Below are positions 50,065 through 62,800 of a stretch of DNA of 64,000 bases, piece by piece. The notes beneath the pieces were generated by a model. That model saw only the letters and a program-made list of their open reading frames with translations, did no database searches and was not told where the DNA came from. The translations under genes were made by a program, and so were the position numbers. The stretch covers positions 36,993,406 to 37,057,405 of the forward strand of contig JAPFBE010000002.1 of the NCBI GenBank assembly GCA_034336665.1, written 5' to 3'. Source of the DNA: Luscinia megarhynchos (Eukaryota > Chordata > Aves > Passeriformes > Turdidae). Positions within the stretch are counted from its first letter, which is position 1. Each line of letters starts with the position of its first letter.

Positions 50065-50127
50065 GTCTTATGTTTTTGAAGTTCTGTGGGGTTTGGTCTT
50101 ATGTTTTTGAAGTTCTGTGGGGTTTTG
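50065..50127. repeat. 31-bp perfect tandem duplication
   Basis: The unit starting gtcttatgtttttgaagttc occurs at 50065 and again at 50096 without a mismatch (period 31). Two copies are present. The lack of divergence suggests a recent event or an assembly artefact. Confidence 0.9.
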
Positions 50128-52085
50128 AGAAATGCAGACATGTATTTTAATATTTGAAAAATCCTGAGATCAGCAAGACTATCGTCTGCAGGATTTAACC
50201 ACAACTTGGACCTACCTCTTACCAAGTCTAAAAGTCTTAAAATTGCTGTTAGAAAAACCACCACCAACAAAATACCTCACCAAATAACCCCAACTAAGCA
50301 AACTAAAAAAACCCAAACAAAACACAATCTTTCTTTTTAATACATACACATAATAATGGGATTTGTGCTGTAAAACATTTAACTGACAGAGTAGAATATC
50401 ATAATTCATGCTCTCCTCATAACCAAGCTAACTGGATGTGTCACGGTGACTGATTTAAGTGACTTGCAGCTTTTTGCCCCGTTGCCTGCAATGTGTGAGA
50501 GAGGTGAGATATCTGAAAGGCTCTGCAGGGCTCATAGGCACACACAGCTCTCCTCCTGCCTTCTAGATGGCCCTGTCACCCAGCTACCATCACATCTACC
50601 TCTCATGGTGGGATATTTTGTAAACACGAGTTGTGTGGTTCAACTAAGAGGTGCTGCATGTGCACACCAGGGCTTTTTGCTGACAGGCAGTGTTTTCTAA
50701 GTTGAGCATTTTCCCTCTTGTTACTTGTCCTTCCGTATTTGAAATTCAGAAAAGATGGGAATGTAGGCTCAACTCTACACAATATTTGAGATTTTTAATT
50801 GAGTGGGACGTTGAAATAGCTCCAACACTGTCAGCAGGGACTTCCAACTAAAAACAAAATAATGCAACGACTTCCCTTTCACTGGAAGAATTAATCATGT
50901 CAAGCACTCAGATTTACACATACTTTCATATGTACTAATCTACATCACCATAACTGCTTTACACATTTCTACTATTTACTTTGGCTTCCTACATCCTCTG
51001 TTAATCAAGCCTTATTTTTCCATGACACAGGCAGCTGTCTTGAACTTTTCTAGAGGCTGATATGACACACTCTCCTTTGGAAACTACAATAAATCATGGA
51101 TGAATAGCTAATGCAATAGCTACAGTAGAGTCACTGCTCATTAAAAAGTGCAAATAGGTGGATTGTGCTGTGTGGTGCAGCAGTGCTGTGGCAGCAATAC
51201 AGCACTGCTCCAAAACGAGAGAAAATCCTGAAAGTGTTAAAGCCATTTATGGCACTTATCTCCAACAAAGACACTAATTTCAGGTATTTGGAACAAAGAA
51301 CACAGTGTACTTTACTATTTTTTCATCTTTCTGCTTCTAGACTGGGAAAATTAACGTTGTTTTCTTACCACAAACCTCTGGAGACATCATGGTTTAAGAA
51401 TGTTTTTCTGAACTCTCATGCTAAAAAGCAATCAAGCAGCTACTGAGCTTTGCAAGAAGGGGGTGGCATCTTGGTTCATAAACCCACCTTAAAACAAATT
51501 ATCCTCCAGGGAGCCAGGCTGGGTGAACTGAAGCTAGGCAGAAGCACTGCAAAATCTTTTCCTTTCCATCCAGAGCCAGCGTAGCTCACTAAAGCCAATA
51601 TTTCACACACACCATACGGATGATCTTAGATTGAAAGACACACACGTTTCTTCAGTGTGCCTTATTGTCATCTAAACCACAAGACAAGTGGAGAGGCACG
51701 TTGTCCTTCTCTCCTCTCTCTCCATCCAGGGGGAATGCTTCTATCCCACAAAGCTGGCTGGCTGCCTGCTGCCCTAGCCCAGTCCCAGCACAGCAATGTG
51801 TGGTGGAGGCTGCCTAAAACTGCAGTGATGGGATCCCTACCGCAGACGAAATGTATGTGCACGGCTAACGGGGAAAAAACGGGAAAAGGAAAGAAACATG
51901 ACTGTCATCTAACCTGCAACATATTTTTTCTAGAGAAAAGCCATTTTGTTACAGCAATCATTATATTTTAATTTTTTCCCCGCAGCCCCGGCACCGTGGG
52001 CACTGCCGTCCCGCAGCTCCGCCACATTCCCTGCCAGGAAGGGACTCCAGGAAGGGACGTGTTTGGCTTGGACACGGCCACAGTG

Positions 52086-52104
52086 ACACACACACACACA
52101 CACA
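52086..52104. repeat. (CA)n microsatellite
   Basis: About nine CA units are followed by ggtggc. It lies directly beside a small CpG-rich patch at about 51.98-52.17 kb. Confidence 0.8.
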
Positions 52105-54636
52105 GGTGGCTCCATCTCTTGCGACACAGGGTCAGGCTCGCTGCAAAGGCTCCTGCTTCCCGCAGTTGTTTCTGTAGGGATCGGGAAAAGCAGAGCCCTT
52201 GCTGGAATTAAATTCTAGTGAAGTTCACTCTGTGATGCATTTCTTGATAAATCAGCCCACGCCCCCAGCAACACTTTCTGGTAGCAAAATCTCATTTCTG
52301 TACTACATTTGGGGAACATTACAGCCCAGACTTGGAAGGCACTTTCTGGCTGACATGCATTTCCACTGCAGGTTTGGCCAAAATCCCACTCCCTGCTGAC
52401 TCCCGTGGCAGGATATCTAGGTCTGGCTGAGTACCTGTGCCCTGAAGTAGGAACTCCCTGACTGGAAGATATACTTGCTAAGATGTAGGGCACTTCTAGA
52501 TGTGTGCACTTTTGACTTAAATCTGTTTCTCACCTCTTCCTGATTTTTGGTGGAGCACCAATTTTAACGTGTTTGCTGTCACCTTTTACCTGGTGGTATT
52601 TTCCCCCCGTAGTTTCAATGTTTTAAATGTATTTGAGGGAAAAGGAGAAATTGAGTTAAGCTCTCTCTCAGCAACAGGGATTCTTTCCTTTTCTGCATGG
52701 TCTACACATGCTTCATTGCAGTTAATAATTTTATTCTGAATAAAATTAAATTGAGATCCCTACCTGCCAGGCCTGAGGCAAGCAATTCACGCCTTGAATT
52801 GGCCAGCACATGACAGACATTGCTCGTAATACTGATTCTCCTTTGCCAGCACTGTTTGATTAGGATGCAGGAGGGAGATGCTCCAATTAATGATGGCAAA
52901 TGCTGTATGAAAAGGCATATTTCAGGAAGGGAAACAAAGCACAGTTCTTCCAAGTGGGGACTGGGTACAGTAAGGTTCCTCAGCCTCAGTGGTCGTTTCT
53001 CTCCTATTTCTGTCTGCAGGCTCTTTGGCCAACATGACGGGTGATTCACAACTTGGAACTTGTGTCCCCCTCACCCCCTCTCTCTTTTTAATCTCTGGTC
53101 TGGCAGGGGAAAGGCTTCCCACATGATGCTTGAGCCAAATCCTACTGGAACTGCAGTTGTCTCATGGTGGTTTCATCTCAAATATCTTAGCTGCTATGCT
53201 GCCTTCTGTAGCTAGCAACTGCTCAAATTTTCTGTTTTCTTAATAGAATGCATCTCTTGATAGGCACAGTGAATCTGTGACTGGGTGCAGGACTATAGCC
53301 TGAGGAATAAAAAGTCCAGTATTGCACAATTGGTTCACATCTTTTCTAAAGACTTCATTTGTAATGCTCTCCTGGAGTTAAAGCAAATTCACTGCCAAGT
53401 ACAGAAACTGAAGTATTCAGTAAGTGTAATCTGTGGTACTTGATACTTCTGACCATAAATGGATAACGTTTTTTACAGTCTTTTCTTATAACCATGTGGT
53501 GAAGAGGTTCAATAAAACTGTTTTTGACTATTGGTTGCTGAATGGTACCAATATTTCCACGTATTTTTGTTTAGGATTCAAATATGCTGTGTGGCACCGG
53601 TGTTAAATAATATGGTTTCTATTCCCTACCCAGATTCTTGTAGAGCCCAGGACTACCTGGAAAATTTAAAAAGGCTCTGAAAGGAGATATAGGGAGAGAG
53701 TCAGTTTTTGAAAATTTAGCAGTCTTCCCTCCTCTTGCAAAAGAGAGTGCCTCATACAACACTGGACACGTGCAGTTCAGACTTTGAAGACACCCACATT
53801 CTTTCTGGCCTTGCAGATACACCTTCCAAGATGATGCTTAAGTCATGACATCTATTCCAAATCCTTCCTTGTACATGTATACCTGGAATTTTTTTATTGC
53901 AAAAGGTGCAAGCAGGTGAATTTATGGCTTTGAAACATAAATGCCAACTTGAAGGTTCACACAAATGCTTGCTTTCATATGACACATACTCTAAACTTCT
54001 TAACATATTCACTGAATGGGGTTTTCTGCTTTATGTCATGGTGTGGCTGGCTAAGTACAGCACTTCAGCTGTGTAAGGGGCATACACCTAGCTCAAAGTT
54101 CTCTTCTCACATTGACTTTTTGCCACCACAAAGAACAACAATGAGCTGGAAGCAATTGAGGCCTTTTGATGTGCAGAGAGAAGTGAGAAAGTGAAACAGG
54201 GGCAGACTGTTGTCTCCTGAGATTTCTGTCTTCTGTGTTTTTCTGCTCAAGAACGTGTGTTTAATGCTTGCAGCAGAGGAGACATACCATGAGCTTGTAG
54301 GCAGAGGACCTCTCTTTCTCCTCTACCACCCACTCTTTATCCTGCTTTTGTGCATCCTGCTATTCAGGCTAACAAGATTTAAAACACATCCTAAGATGTA
54401 TCCATTAGATAACAAGATTAACACCCAAATTCAAGCAAGAGCAAAGTCAACAAACTAAACTATCAGCCTGTCCCAAAACCTTATCAAAACAAACTGCTGT
54501 CTGTGGCTGGAAGCAACTTTATATTTCATCTTGTCATGCAAGCTCTGTGATTTTTCCTTCTAGAGACTACCTAGTATACTAAAACTCACAGCTTCCATTG
54601 GGGTGGTATTTTAGTTGTATTTTACCAGTCAATAAA

Positions 54637-54679
54637 AGCAAAACATAGCAAAACAACAAACCCAAAACAAAACAAAAAT
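54637..54679. repeat. CAAAA-rich low-complexity tract
   Basis: The sequence is imperfect repeats of caaaac and acaaa about 100 bases before a CR1 fragment. No coding content was seen. Confidence 0.6.
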
Positions 54680-54780
54680 ACACCTGTATTTCGATTGTTA
54701 AGGCCTGTAGTCTGCATTTATGACTGATGAATACGTTGCTTATTAACCTTTAAGCAGTAACTACTTCACTTTCAAGCACT

Positions 54781-54985
54781 ATCACAGAGTCATTAAGGCT
54801 GGAAGAGATCTCCAAGATCATAAAGTCCAACCTTCAACTGAACACCACATCTGCCCTAAACTATATCACAAAGTGTCACATCTCCTAGTTTATTGAATAC
54901 CTCCAGGGACTCCACCATTTCCCTGGGGACCCTGTTCCAATATTTAACCACTCTTTCAGTGAGGAAGTTTTTTCCAATCAGAACA
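54781..54985 (-). mobile_element. CR1 LINE 3' fragment, minus strand
   Basis: The reversed tail atcacagagtcattaaggct starts the element. CR1 UTR blocks follow (gatctccaagatcataaagt, tacctccagggactccacca, ccctgttccaatatttaacc). It is 5'-truncated at about 205 bases. The open frame at 54893-55084 runs out of it and is not a gene. Confidence 0.9.
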
Positions 54986-57900
54986 TTGCCTGGTATGAAA
55001 AGATTTGAAAATTTCTACAGCATGTATGCAAGAAGCCAGCATTGTTGTATGGGACAGTATCCTATAGCTTCACAGAACAGATAAGGAGCAGTTAATTTTG
55101 ATAAAACTTCTGTAAACACAGCATTGTTGTTATTGGTCTTTAAATGGTAGCTGGCTATCTGTAGTAACACTGCATCAAGCTCAGAGAATATGGATAAAGC
55201 TTAAAACTCCGTGTTTCATTTAAACTTGCACAAGCATACTTAAAATATAAGCCACCCCTAGTTTCAAATTTTTTATCATGAAAACATATTTATGCTTCAA
55301 ATAAATATTTTCCTCAAAATACACAGGCTGCTGCAGAACTTCAGCTGTAAGGATGATACACACAAGCCCTCAAAAAGTGAGGCAAATACAAATGAGAAAT
55401 ATGCAGTGCCAAGAGTCAAGCACTGAAAAATATAACCTCAGTAAACCTTGCTTTACATAACCAGCTGTTGGAGAAGCATTTCATATGTTGAAAAGAGATT
55501 GAATGACAAAAGCTGAATCCTGCCTGCCTTTGCTACTTATACAGGTAATCTTCTGGGGGCTCAGACGACTTAAATACTGTGTTATATAAATGAAACTGGA
55601 AGTTTAAACACCCTACGTGGGTTTCACAGCCTCTACAGTATCCTAAATGCTTTCTCAGACAAATAACTTGATCAACCTAGAATATTATATCATCAAAAAT
55701 TACATATTTCAAATGAGGATTTGGTTAAAAACCCAAACAAAATCTCTTCTGCACATCAGGTAATAGAATACATAAATTAAACTCTTTGAAAATCGTGAAA
55801 GAATGAGAAACTAGTAAGCATGCATATTATCTGTGCCATAAATTCAGTGACAATGCAACATGTGGTATGAATGGAATCCATTATCAAAATGCATTTCCTG
55901 GGCACCAAAGCTGAAAGTATGTTATAATTTGCTGGAACCAGCATAAATAAGTATCTTCCAAAGATTAAAAAACAATCTACAAGGGGATATTCCTCTGTCT
56001 AATGGGACTATGTGTTTAACAATTTCTCTTTCTTCATATTGGTGTTTGAACTGGGTCATACACATTGCTGTTAAGGTGACACTTTGGAACCTATTTATAG
56101 ACACTCATCCTGTCTACAACATCTTGTTTCAGTTAAAATTAGATCTTGAAACAGGCAGATGGATGAAAGTGGGGGGACACTGTTGTACCAACTACTGATT
56201 AAAAGTTTTTTCATGCCCTTTGAATTGAAGGGAAGACCTACAGGAAAACACCAGCACAGAAACACTGCCCTGAAAACCTGCAAAGCCTCCCTCTGTGGCA
56301 GGAGAAGGACAGTCCCAGATGCCTCCTCCCCTTCCACCAGCACCACATGCTGCCCTGAGCCTTTTTTGAAGCAAGTTTTTGCTCTGCAGGCCCTGTTATT
56401 CACATGCCTTTTGCCTTTTTATGCAATGCTTTCTGCTCCACTTCTCTGGGTTTTTCAGAGTGTGAGACCACTGCCTAGTTCAGAACAAGTTTTTGCATTC
56501 CAGACTTTTATTTATCAAAGGTCCTTGTGGATTTCTGCTTCTGGGACACAGGTAGGCTCTTCTGAGTGTCTCTGATCTCAGGAATCCTAGCTAGTTTGGG
56601 ATATTTCATCTACTCCTGAATCCCTCCACTCTACCCCAGCAACTCCAGTTAGTGTCTCCCAGTCACAGTGAACTGAACCCTCCCAAAAATAATGCCACTT
56701 CTTCCCACGGGTCTCCTCCCCGATGTGTCACCTCTGGCTGACTCCCACCTCCCTGGGTCCCCCTTGAGGAGGGCTGAGATCTCCACATTTCTGTCTGGCT
56801 GAGACACAAGTGCAGGTGAGCAGGGTCAGGGATGAGGTAACATAGGAGGAGGAAAAATTGATAGAAACATCAAAAGGCCTAAAAAGATAATCTGTACATT
56901 TACAGCTATGGCACCCCCTTTGCAAGAGAAAACAGTTCACTTCAGGCTGCACATGGTGCAGTTCACACTTTAAAGTAGTTGTGCTCTTTTGAAAAAGGCA
57001 GGGAGATCTGCCTTGGGGCATCTGGAAATTCCCTCTGATCGAACTCCATTTCCACACAAGCAGACAGTACTTTAATATCTAGTGACACTCTGCCCTCTCG
57101 AGTGAGGCTGAAATCAGCCAGCTGGTTCAAAACCCACTGGAGAAATGGTGGGAAAAACTTGCACAGTAGAAATGCAAAATAAACCCCTCAACACTGCTGC
57201 TATCGGTGCCTTCACCAAGCACTGTCAGTGGGAAGCAAGGGGATTTGGGAGCACTGCCCTGAGCTGCCGAGCACAAGGCTGGTCTCACAACAACAGCACT
57301 GAGAGCTGCCAAAGCACATAGTGCACATTCCACACCAGGCCTGAAGAGTGGAGACACCTGTACCTTCACTCCTGGGACTCCTGCTGCCCCACACCTCTCC
57401 TTGCCTTGCTGCCCTCACAGCTCCTGTGTCCCACAGGTGTGGGGTCTCTCCACGCCAACCCCCCCTGGCAACTGCACCCATCCCACACTGACCCAAGTGC
57501 TCTTGTCTCCTCCTCTGCCTCTTGCATTACCCCAGACTGCACTATTCCCTCCTGCATGCACACACGCACTCTTACATTTCCTTCCTCCATTTTTCTGTCT
57601 CTCAAGTTGGACAATTTTAATGTTTTTATGTTAATTGCTTTTGAATAACAGCCTTTCTGGAAAACAAAAGGTTTCCCAAAGTACTGGTTTCTTTGGAAAT
57701 GTTCCCATAGCCAACTACAAGCTGAAATAATAACAGTAAAAGGAAAATTTCCACATAGGTACATGAGACTTTTTTTCAACAACTGGTAAAAAAGGTTGTG
57801 AAGTCCTTTTTGGTTGTTTGGGGTTTGGAATTGGTTTGTTTTTCGACATTTTCAAGTCAGTTTTCCCCTCCAGCCTCCCAGTTCCCTCCCTCCTGCCAGG

Positions 57901-59066
57901 ACATGGGCACAAAGCAGAGTCTTGCTGCAGCTTGCTCCAAGAGAGGGAGAGGCAGCGACCTTGCTTACCGAGAGCAGCCTCGGTGTGTAGGAGCAAGGAG
58001 CTGTGGAGAGCCTGCCTGCCTTGGCTGGCATTCCTCTCTTGTTAAAGACCACAGGAAACGATGGACATTTCTAAACAGGAAAAATTTGCAAGCAAGCTTG
58101 GGCTAACCACAAGAAAATAAAGCACATGGCAAGAATCACAAGGCTTATGGCAGAAGAGGAAAAGCTGACAACTTTTGATTCATGTGCTGTTAAAGGTTAC
58201 GATGCTGCCATCTAACATTATGGAAATAAAACCACTGTTTTGAACACTAAGCAGGTAGCTGCTCCAGCAAAAAAAAAATGCAAGGGTTTGCTTCTTTTCA
58301 TGTGTTTATATGTGAGTTGGTGGTGAAGCTGGGCTGGTCTCAAAGAGACTGTGACACAGGGTTGGAGAGGGCCAGCTCATCTGCAGAGCACTACAAGACC
58401 CTCACTTGCTTTCCTGGAGCCAAACCATTTGGAGTACAAGCCTGCTAAAGTCTGCCTTAGTCTGGCTTTCCATCTCCCTGAACTTCTGGAGTCTTTTAAT
58501 GTCCCTTCCACCTTTAGAAAGTGAGGGTCCAACAGGCAGGGGCACAGAGCCAGCAGTCTCACTACAGTCAATGCCAGTGGGTGAAAGATGAACAACCACA
58601 TGGATGCAATCCTACCTTTTTGCCTTTTGCTCTCACAGCCACAAACTCGAAGATTTTCCTTTCAGTTGGCTCTTCTCAGCTTGTCTTGTCTTCCTATGTA
58701 ATGCTCTAGTTCCACAGACTTCTTAAAAATAATAAAAAGGAAAAATAATTTAAAAGGTGTTGTAAAGGAAAGGCATACATTACACACCATCTCATTTCCA
58801 TGTAGGATTTTTCTTACAGCACTCACATGTTTGTTAACTACTAAAATATCACAAAGAGTACAACCATCTCATATGTTGTGTTGGCAGAAAGAGAGGAAAA
58901 GCATTTCAAAGTCTTAGCTTACACCAGTGACTGGCACACTTTGGGGCTTGGCAAGGAAAGGAGCTGCTGAACAACCTTCTGCCAGTGCAGAGATTTCCCC
59001 TGAGCTGGCACTGGCATGGCTGTGCTGGGGGTTGTCTACACATGGGGCTGCCAGCAAAGAGGGGAG
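54986..59066. other. Intergenic, no gene recognised
   Basis: No repeat is evident by eye. Frames of 138 codons at 56159-56575 (+) and 57366-57782 (-) show no domain, and other frames are open over the same stretches. Both are probably chance. Confidence 0.55.
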
Positions 59067-59155
59067 AAATCACAGAAGAAAAGGACCCTTAAGGCTATCT
59101 AGTTCCCTCCCCCTGCCACGGGCAGAGACACCTTCCACTAAACCAGGTTGCTCAG
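59067..59155 (-). mobile_element. Short CR1 3' fragment, minus strand
   Basis: aaatcacagaagaaaaggac, then ctatctagttccctccccct and accaggttgctca follow the reversed CR1 3' end. Only about 90 bases remain. Confidence 0.75.
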
Positions 59156-59642
59156 AGGGAAGAAGGTTTTGGTCATGGATTTACCTTCGTACCAGTGATC
59201 CCATAGCATGCACAGAGTGGAGGAAGATAAAGCAGAGAAGCACAGTGGTTTTTCACAAATCTTTACCTTCTGACAAGGCTGAAGGGCTTCACAAAAGTTT
59301 CCCAGCACACTGACACATATGGGTGCTGGAAAGAAAGTTTCTGTCTCCTCCTTTTCTCATGATCAATTCTCTTAAATCACAGAGGGCATTTAAATGAAAG
59401 AAGAAAGGAGCCCAAAGGGGAAGAAAGGACAGGAATACTTGCAAGATGAGAGAGAGCACACTGGCAAACAACAGCTGTTACCAAATAAGCCCAAAAGGCT
59501 GCAGCTGCTTGTTTTTACCTAGTTTTAAAGCAACAGCTTGCAGGAATGCTGCTGGAGCTTTGTAGGGGGCCCAAGAGCCAGGCAGGGACCATCAGCTATT
59601 TTCAATGTGGAATATCAGCACAAGCACAAAAACCAGAAGATG

Positions 59643-59850
59643 TCATAGAATGGTTTAGGTTGGAAAGGACCTTGAATATCATCTAGTTCCAACTCCCCAA
59701 CCATGGGCAGAAACACCTTTCTCTAGATCAGGCTGTTCAGGGCTTCATCAGCCTGGCCTTGAACACTTCCAGAGATGGGGCAGCTACAGCTTCTCTGGGC
59801 AGCCTGTTCCAGTGTCTTGCCTCACAGTGTTTTTACTCCTTTCCAAAAGT
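59643..59850 (-). mobile_element. CR1 LINE 3' fragment, minus strand
   Basis: tcatagaatggtttaggttg begins the reversed tail, followed by ggaaaggaccttgaatatca, gatcaggctgttcaggg and cagcctgttccagtgtcttg. This is a well-preserved 3' end of an avian CR1, truncated to about 208 bases. Confidence 0.93.
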
Positions 59851-62800
59851 ATTTTCTGCGCTCAGTGATCTGCCTGCTAAGCAAAACTTTCATGAGGTTT
59901 GTGAAGGTGCCTATCTTGATTCCATCTACCGTGAAAATGCAGCAGACTTCCCTGTGAGTCAGGTGAAAATATGGTTTCTAAAATGGGGATCCACACAAAC
60001 AGTATTTTGAGAGTAAACCAGTTGTTAGAGAGGAGTTTTCATCTCCTTAGACATCCAGTGTTTGCACCCTGTTAGAATAGAGACAAACAGCTTGCAGTGA
60101 GGCTGCAGTGCTTATTTGGCACCCACTGCCTGTGTGTGCTTCCAGACTTGAGTGCTGACAGAATGGAAAGGCACAGGAGGATCACCTGTGTCTTACCAGC
60201 ACCTGCTGCTGGGAACTGTGTTAGAACAGCATCCAAAAGGCCCTCAGTAAAAAAATTCCTCTCCCATGACTACTGGCCTGTGTTGTCTCTGCTTATTCTG
60301 GTAGAAACCGGGTATGGACAGACAGACAGAGATGCTGCAGACCTTGGAACTGTTTTTACAGCAGGCAATTTACCCAGACATCAGGGTCTGTATTCCCAAA
60401 GGTACACACTGCAGTCACAGGGGGCAGCTTCCCATCTGCTGCAGACCCCTATTGCCATAGTGGCTTTCTCCTTTCAGATTCCAAAAACCCAGAGGGTTGA
60501 TATCAATGTATATTTTACATATCTCTTAGTATCATTTCCAGTAAAGGTAGATCCTCAACATATGAAACAGGTAGGTGAAAGTTGGAGGGAAGAGTCAACT
60601 GAAATGACAAATATTTGAGAGCCTGAGGTTAAGAGCATGCAGCTGCTGAGTAAAAAAGCTTTATTCATTCAGAGATGGAAAAAATAAACAGAAAAATCAA
60701 TACACCATACCTCTATGCTGCACATACCCAGATTAAAATAATTAAAATGCATCTCTCTGCCTCCTGTGCAAATTTAATAGAGCATAAATGGACTGTGCCC
60801 TTCTACTCTGGGATGAGTTACTGTCAGACACCAAAATGGGTGAAGTGGGCACTTCAGCTCTGCAAGCCAGCATGAAGCAGTGTGAGACAACCACCAGCCA
60901 TGAGCTGCCTCCTGGCTGAGTCAAATTCCAGCATGCAGAAAGCACAGAGGGACAGGCTGCTGCTGCAGGTGGATCTGCACACTCACTGCAAGGCAGGGGG
61001 ATGCTGGCTGGGCCTGGAGATGTGGAGAGATTGGGAGCAGAGAGAGTAATGATCTTCATCGTTGTAGGGTTTTGTCCTTAATCTCCCCCACTTGCCAAGA
61101 GAAGCAACTCAAGTTAAGTTGGGGCTGTCTATGTGCTGTCAGCAAACTGTTTGAAGTTCTTGCTATTGAGGGATAAGCAGTTTTTATGCAGAAAAACCTG
61201 GCACTTCAAAACTTTTAAAAATTCAGACATCACACAAGGAAGTCTTTAAAAGCTGCCACTGATAGAGACTTTGTGTAAAGAACAGCTGCCTTTTCTCTCA
61301 AACAGCAGGAAGGTAAAGAAATGGCACTCTCCACTCCTAGTGTGCTGAAAGCAGCTATGGGCTAAACCTGTCAATTTAAAACAGAAACAGAATGTAAATG
61401 CAAAAATCCAAAAATGTGTTTGATGGCATACATATAAAAAAACAGGTTGTCATTATTTTCTGCTAATTATTATTGTATATGTAAAGTAATGAGTGCTCAG
61501 CCCTCTGAGACTGAGTTACTGAATTGTCTCAGCTTTGGACATCCACACAACAGTGTGTTATTAACTATTGGTTAGAGGCAGCTTGAAGAGTGCCACAGTA
61601 CAGATAAGCCTGACCAGCTCTGCTCTCAAACATGTGGGGAATAAGCAATGTCTGCTCTCTGCCCTTACCTTACTAGAAATCAATCCTTTGTGAGTCTGGG
61701 GAAAGCCCAAATCTTTTCAAGGACACACATGAATCATGCTTCACCTGTGTGCTATATATCTATTCTGCTACTTGATTTACTCCACTTTCTCTTAATATCA
61801 ACAGTATTCATATATTGCAAACAGGAAAACTGAGTCAGGAAGTTTGGGAACTTCTTTTATGTCATGGATTAAAAAAATCACTCAAAACAGCACATCAGTT
61901 CCTGTATTGAACAACAGACTAATAAATTCTAGTATTGCATATGCTATATAGTAAAATTTAACAATCCCTTATTCTTTAGATTAAGTGTCTCCTCACACAA
62001 AGTACACCCTGAAGTGCTCAGCAACAATATTTTTATCATCTATCTTATATGGCTCCCATCACTGCAGCACCTGCTTTTATGGTAGCTGTGAAATACAGAG
62101 CCATAGAATCTAATATGGAATCAGAACCAGGAAACATTGTTTGTCCAACTACTATATAAGCCAACAAAGAAAACTAAACTAGAATTCCAATGAGCTCTGA
62201 GCTCTTTTTATGAAGCTGGATCAGCTGACTTTTACTTCATTGATCACAAATTGCTATTGATAAGATTAAGAATCAGCTGGAAGAAAGTTACCATTTTGTG
62301 AGAGACTTCATTTTGCAGAGAAGGAGGGAAGAGTTTGATTCCCATTTCTTCTCTTACAAACCCCTCAAAACAGAGAATATTTGTCTTGCTGTCAACCATC
62401 AATTGGTATGAGTCACTCCTAACTTTGCTTCCGAAAAAAAAAAAAACAGGAAAGGAGAAATGAGAAGTGCACACAGAAAGTAAGTGCACGTACATCCCAT
62501 CTGTTATGACCTGCCTCTCAGAACAAAATGGTATTATCTCTTCAGGGAAGGACCACTTCATTTTGCTCCCACAGTCATTAACATCTTCAGAAAGTAAATA
62601 CAAGGGACAGCACTGGGCATTGTTTTGTACTCTGCAGGGATATGATTGATGGTACAAGACTGCGGACGGATCAAGACTGTGAGAACATAAAGCTTTCAAA
62701 TGCCTTTTTCTCTTGTGAATGTGGTGCACTTTAGCAATGAACATGCCCAGGTATTCTAATCTCAGACAAAAACAGGAGTTTTACTTCTGAGGAATCATTC

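Larger units (their letters stand above)
41617..54780. other. Intergenic, no gene recognised
   Basis: The sequence is mostly AT-rich. GC-richer patches lie at 44.1-44.75, 47.75-48.1 and 51.98-52.17 kb. It holds the inverted repeat at 43.05 kb, the 31-bp duplication at 50.07 kb and a CA repeat at 52.09 kb. Open frames reach only about 115 codons and overlap in several frames, so none is called. No zinc-finger or MAPRE2-like exon was seen. Confidence 0.6.

Noticed and set aside
57366..57782. 138-codon minus-strand frame
   Set aside because: Composition changes along its length, the opposite strand is open too, and no domain is visible.
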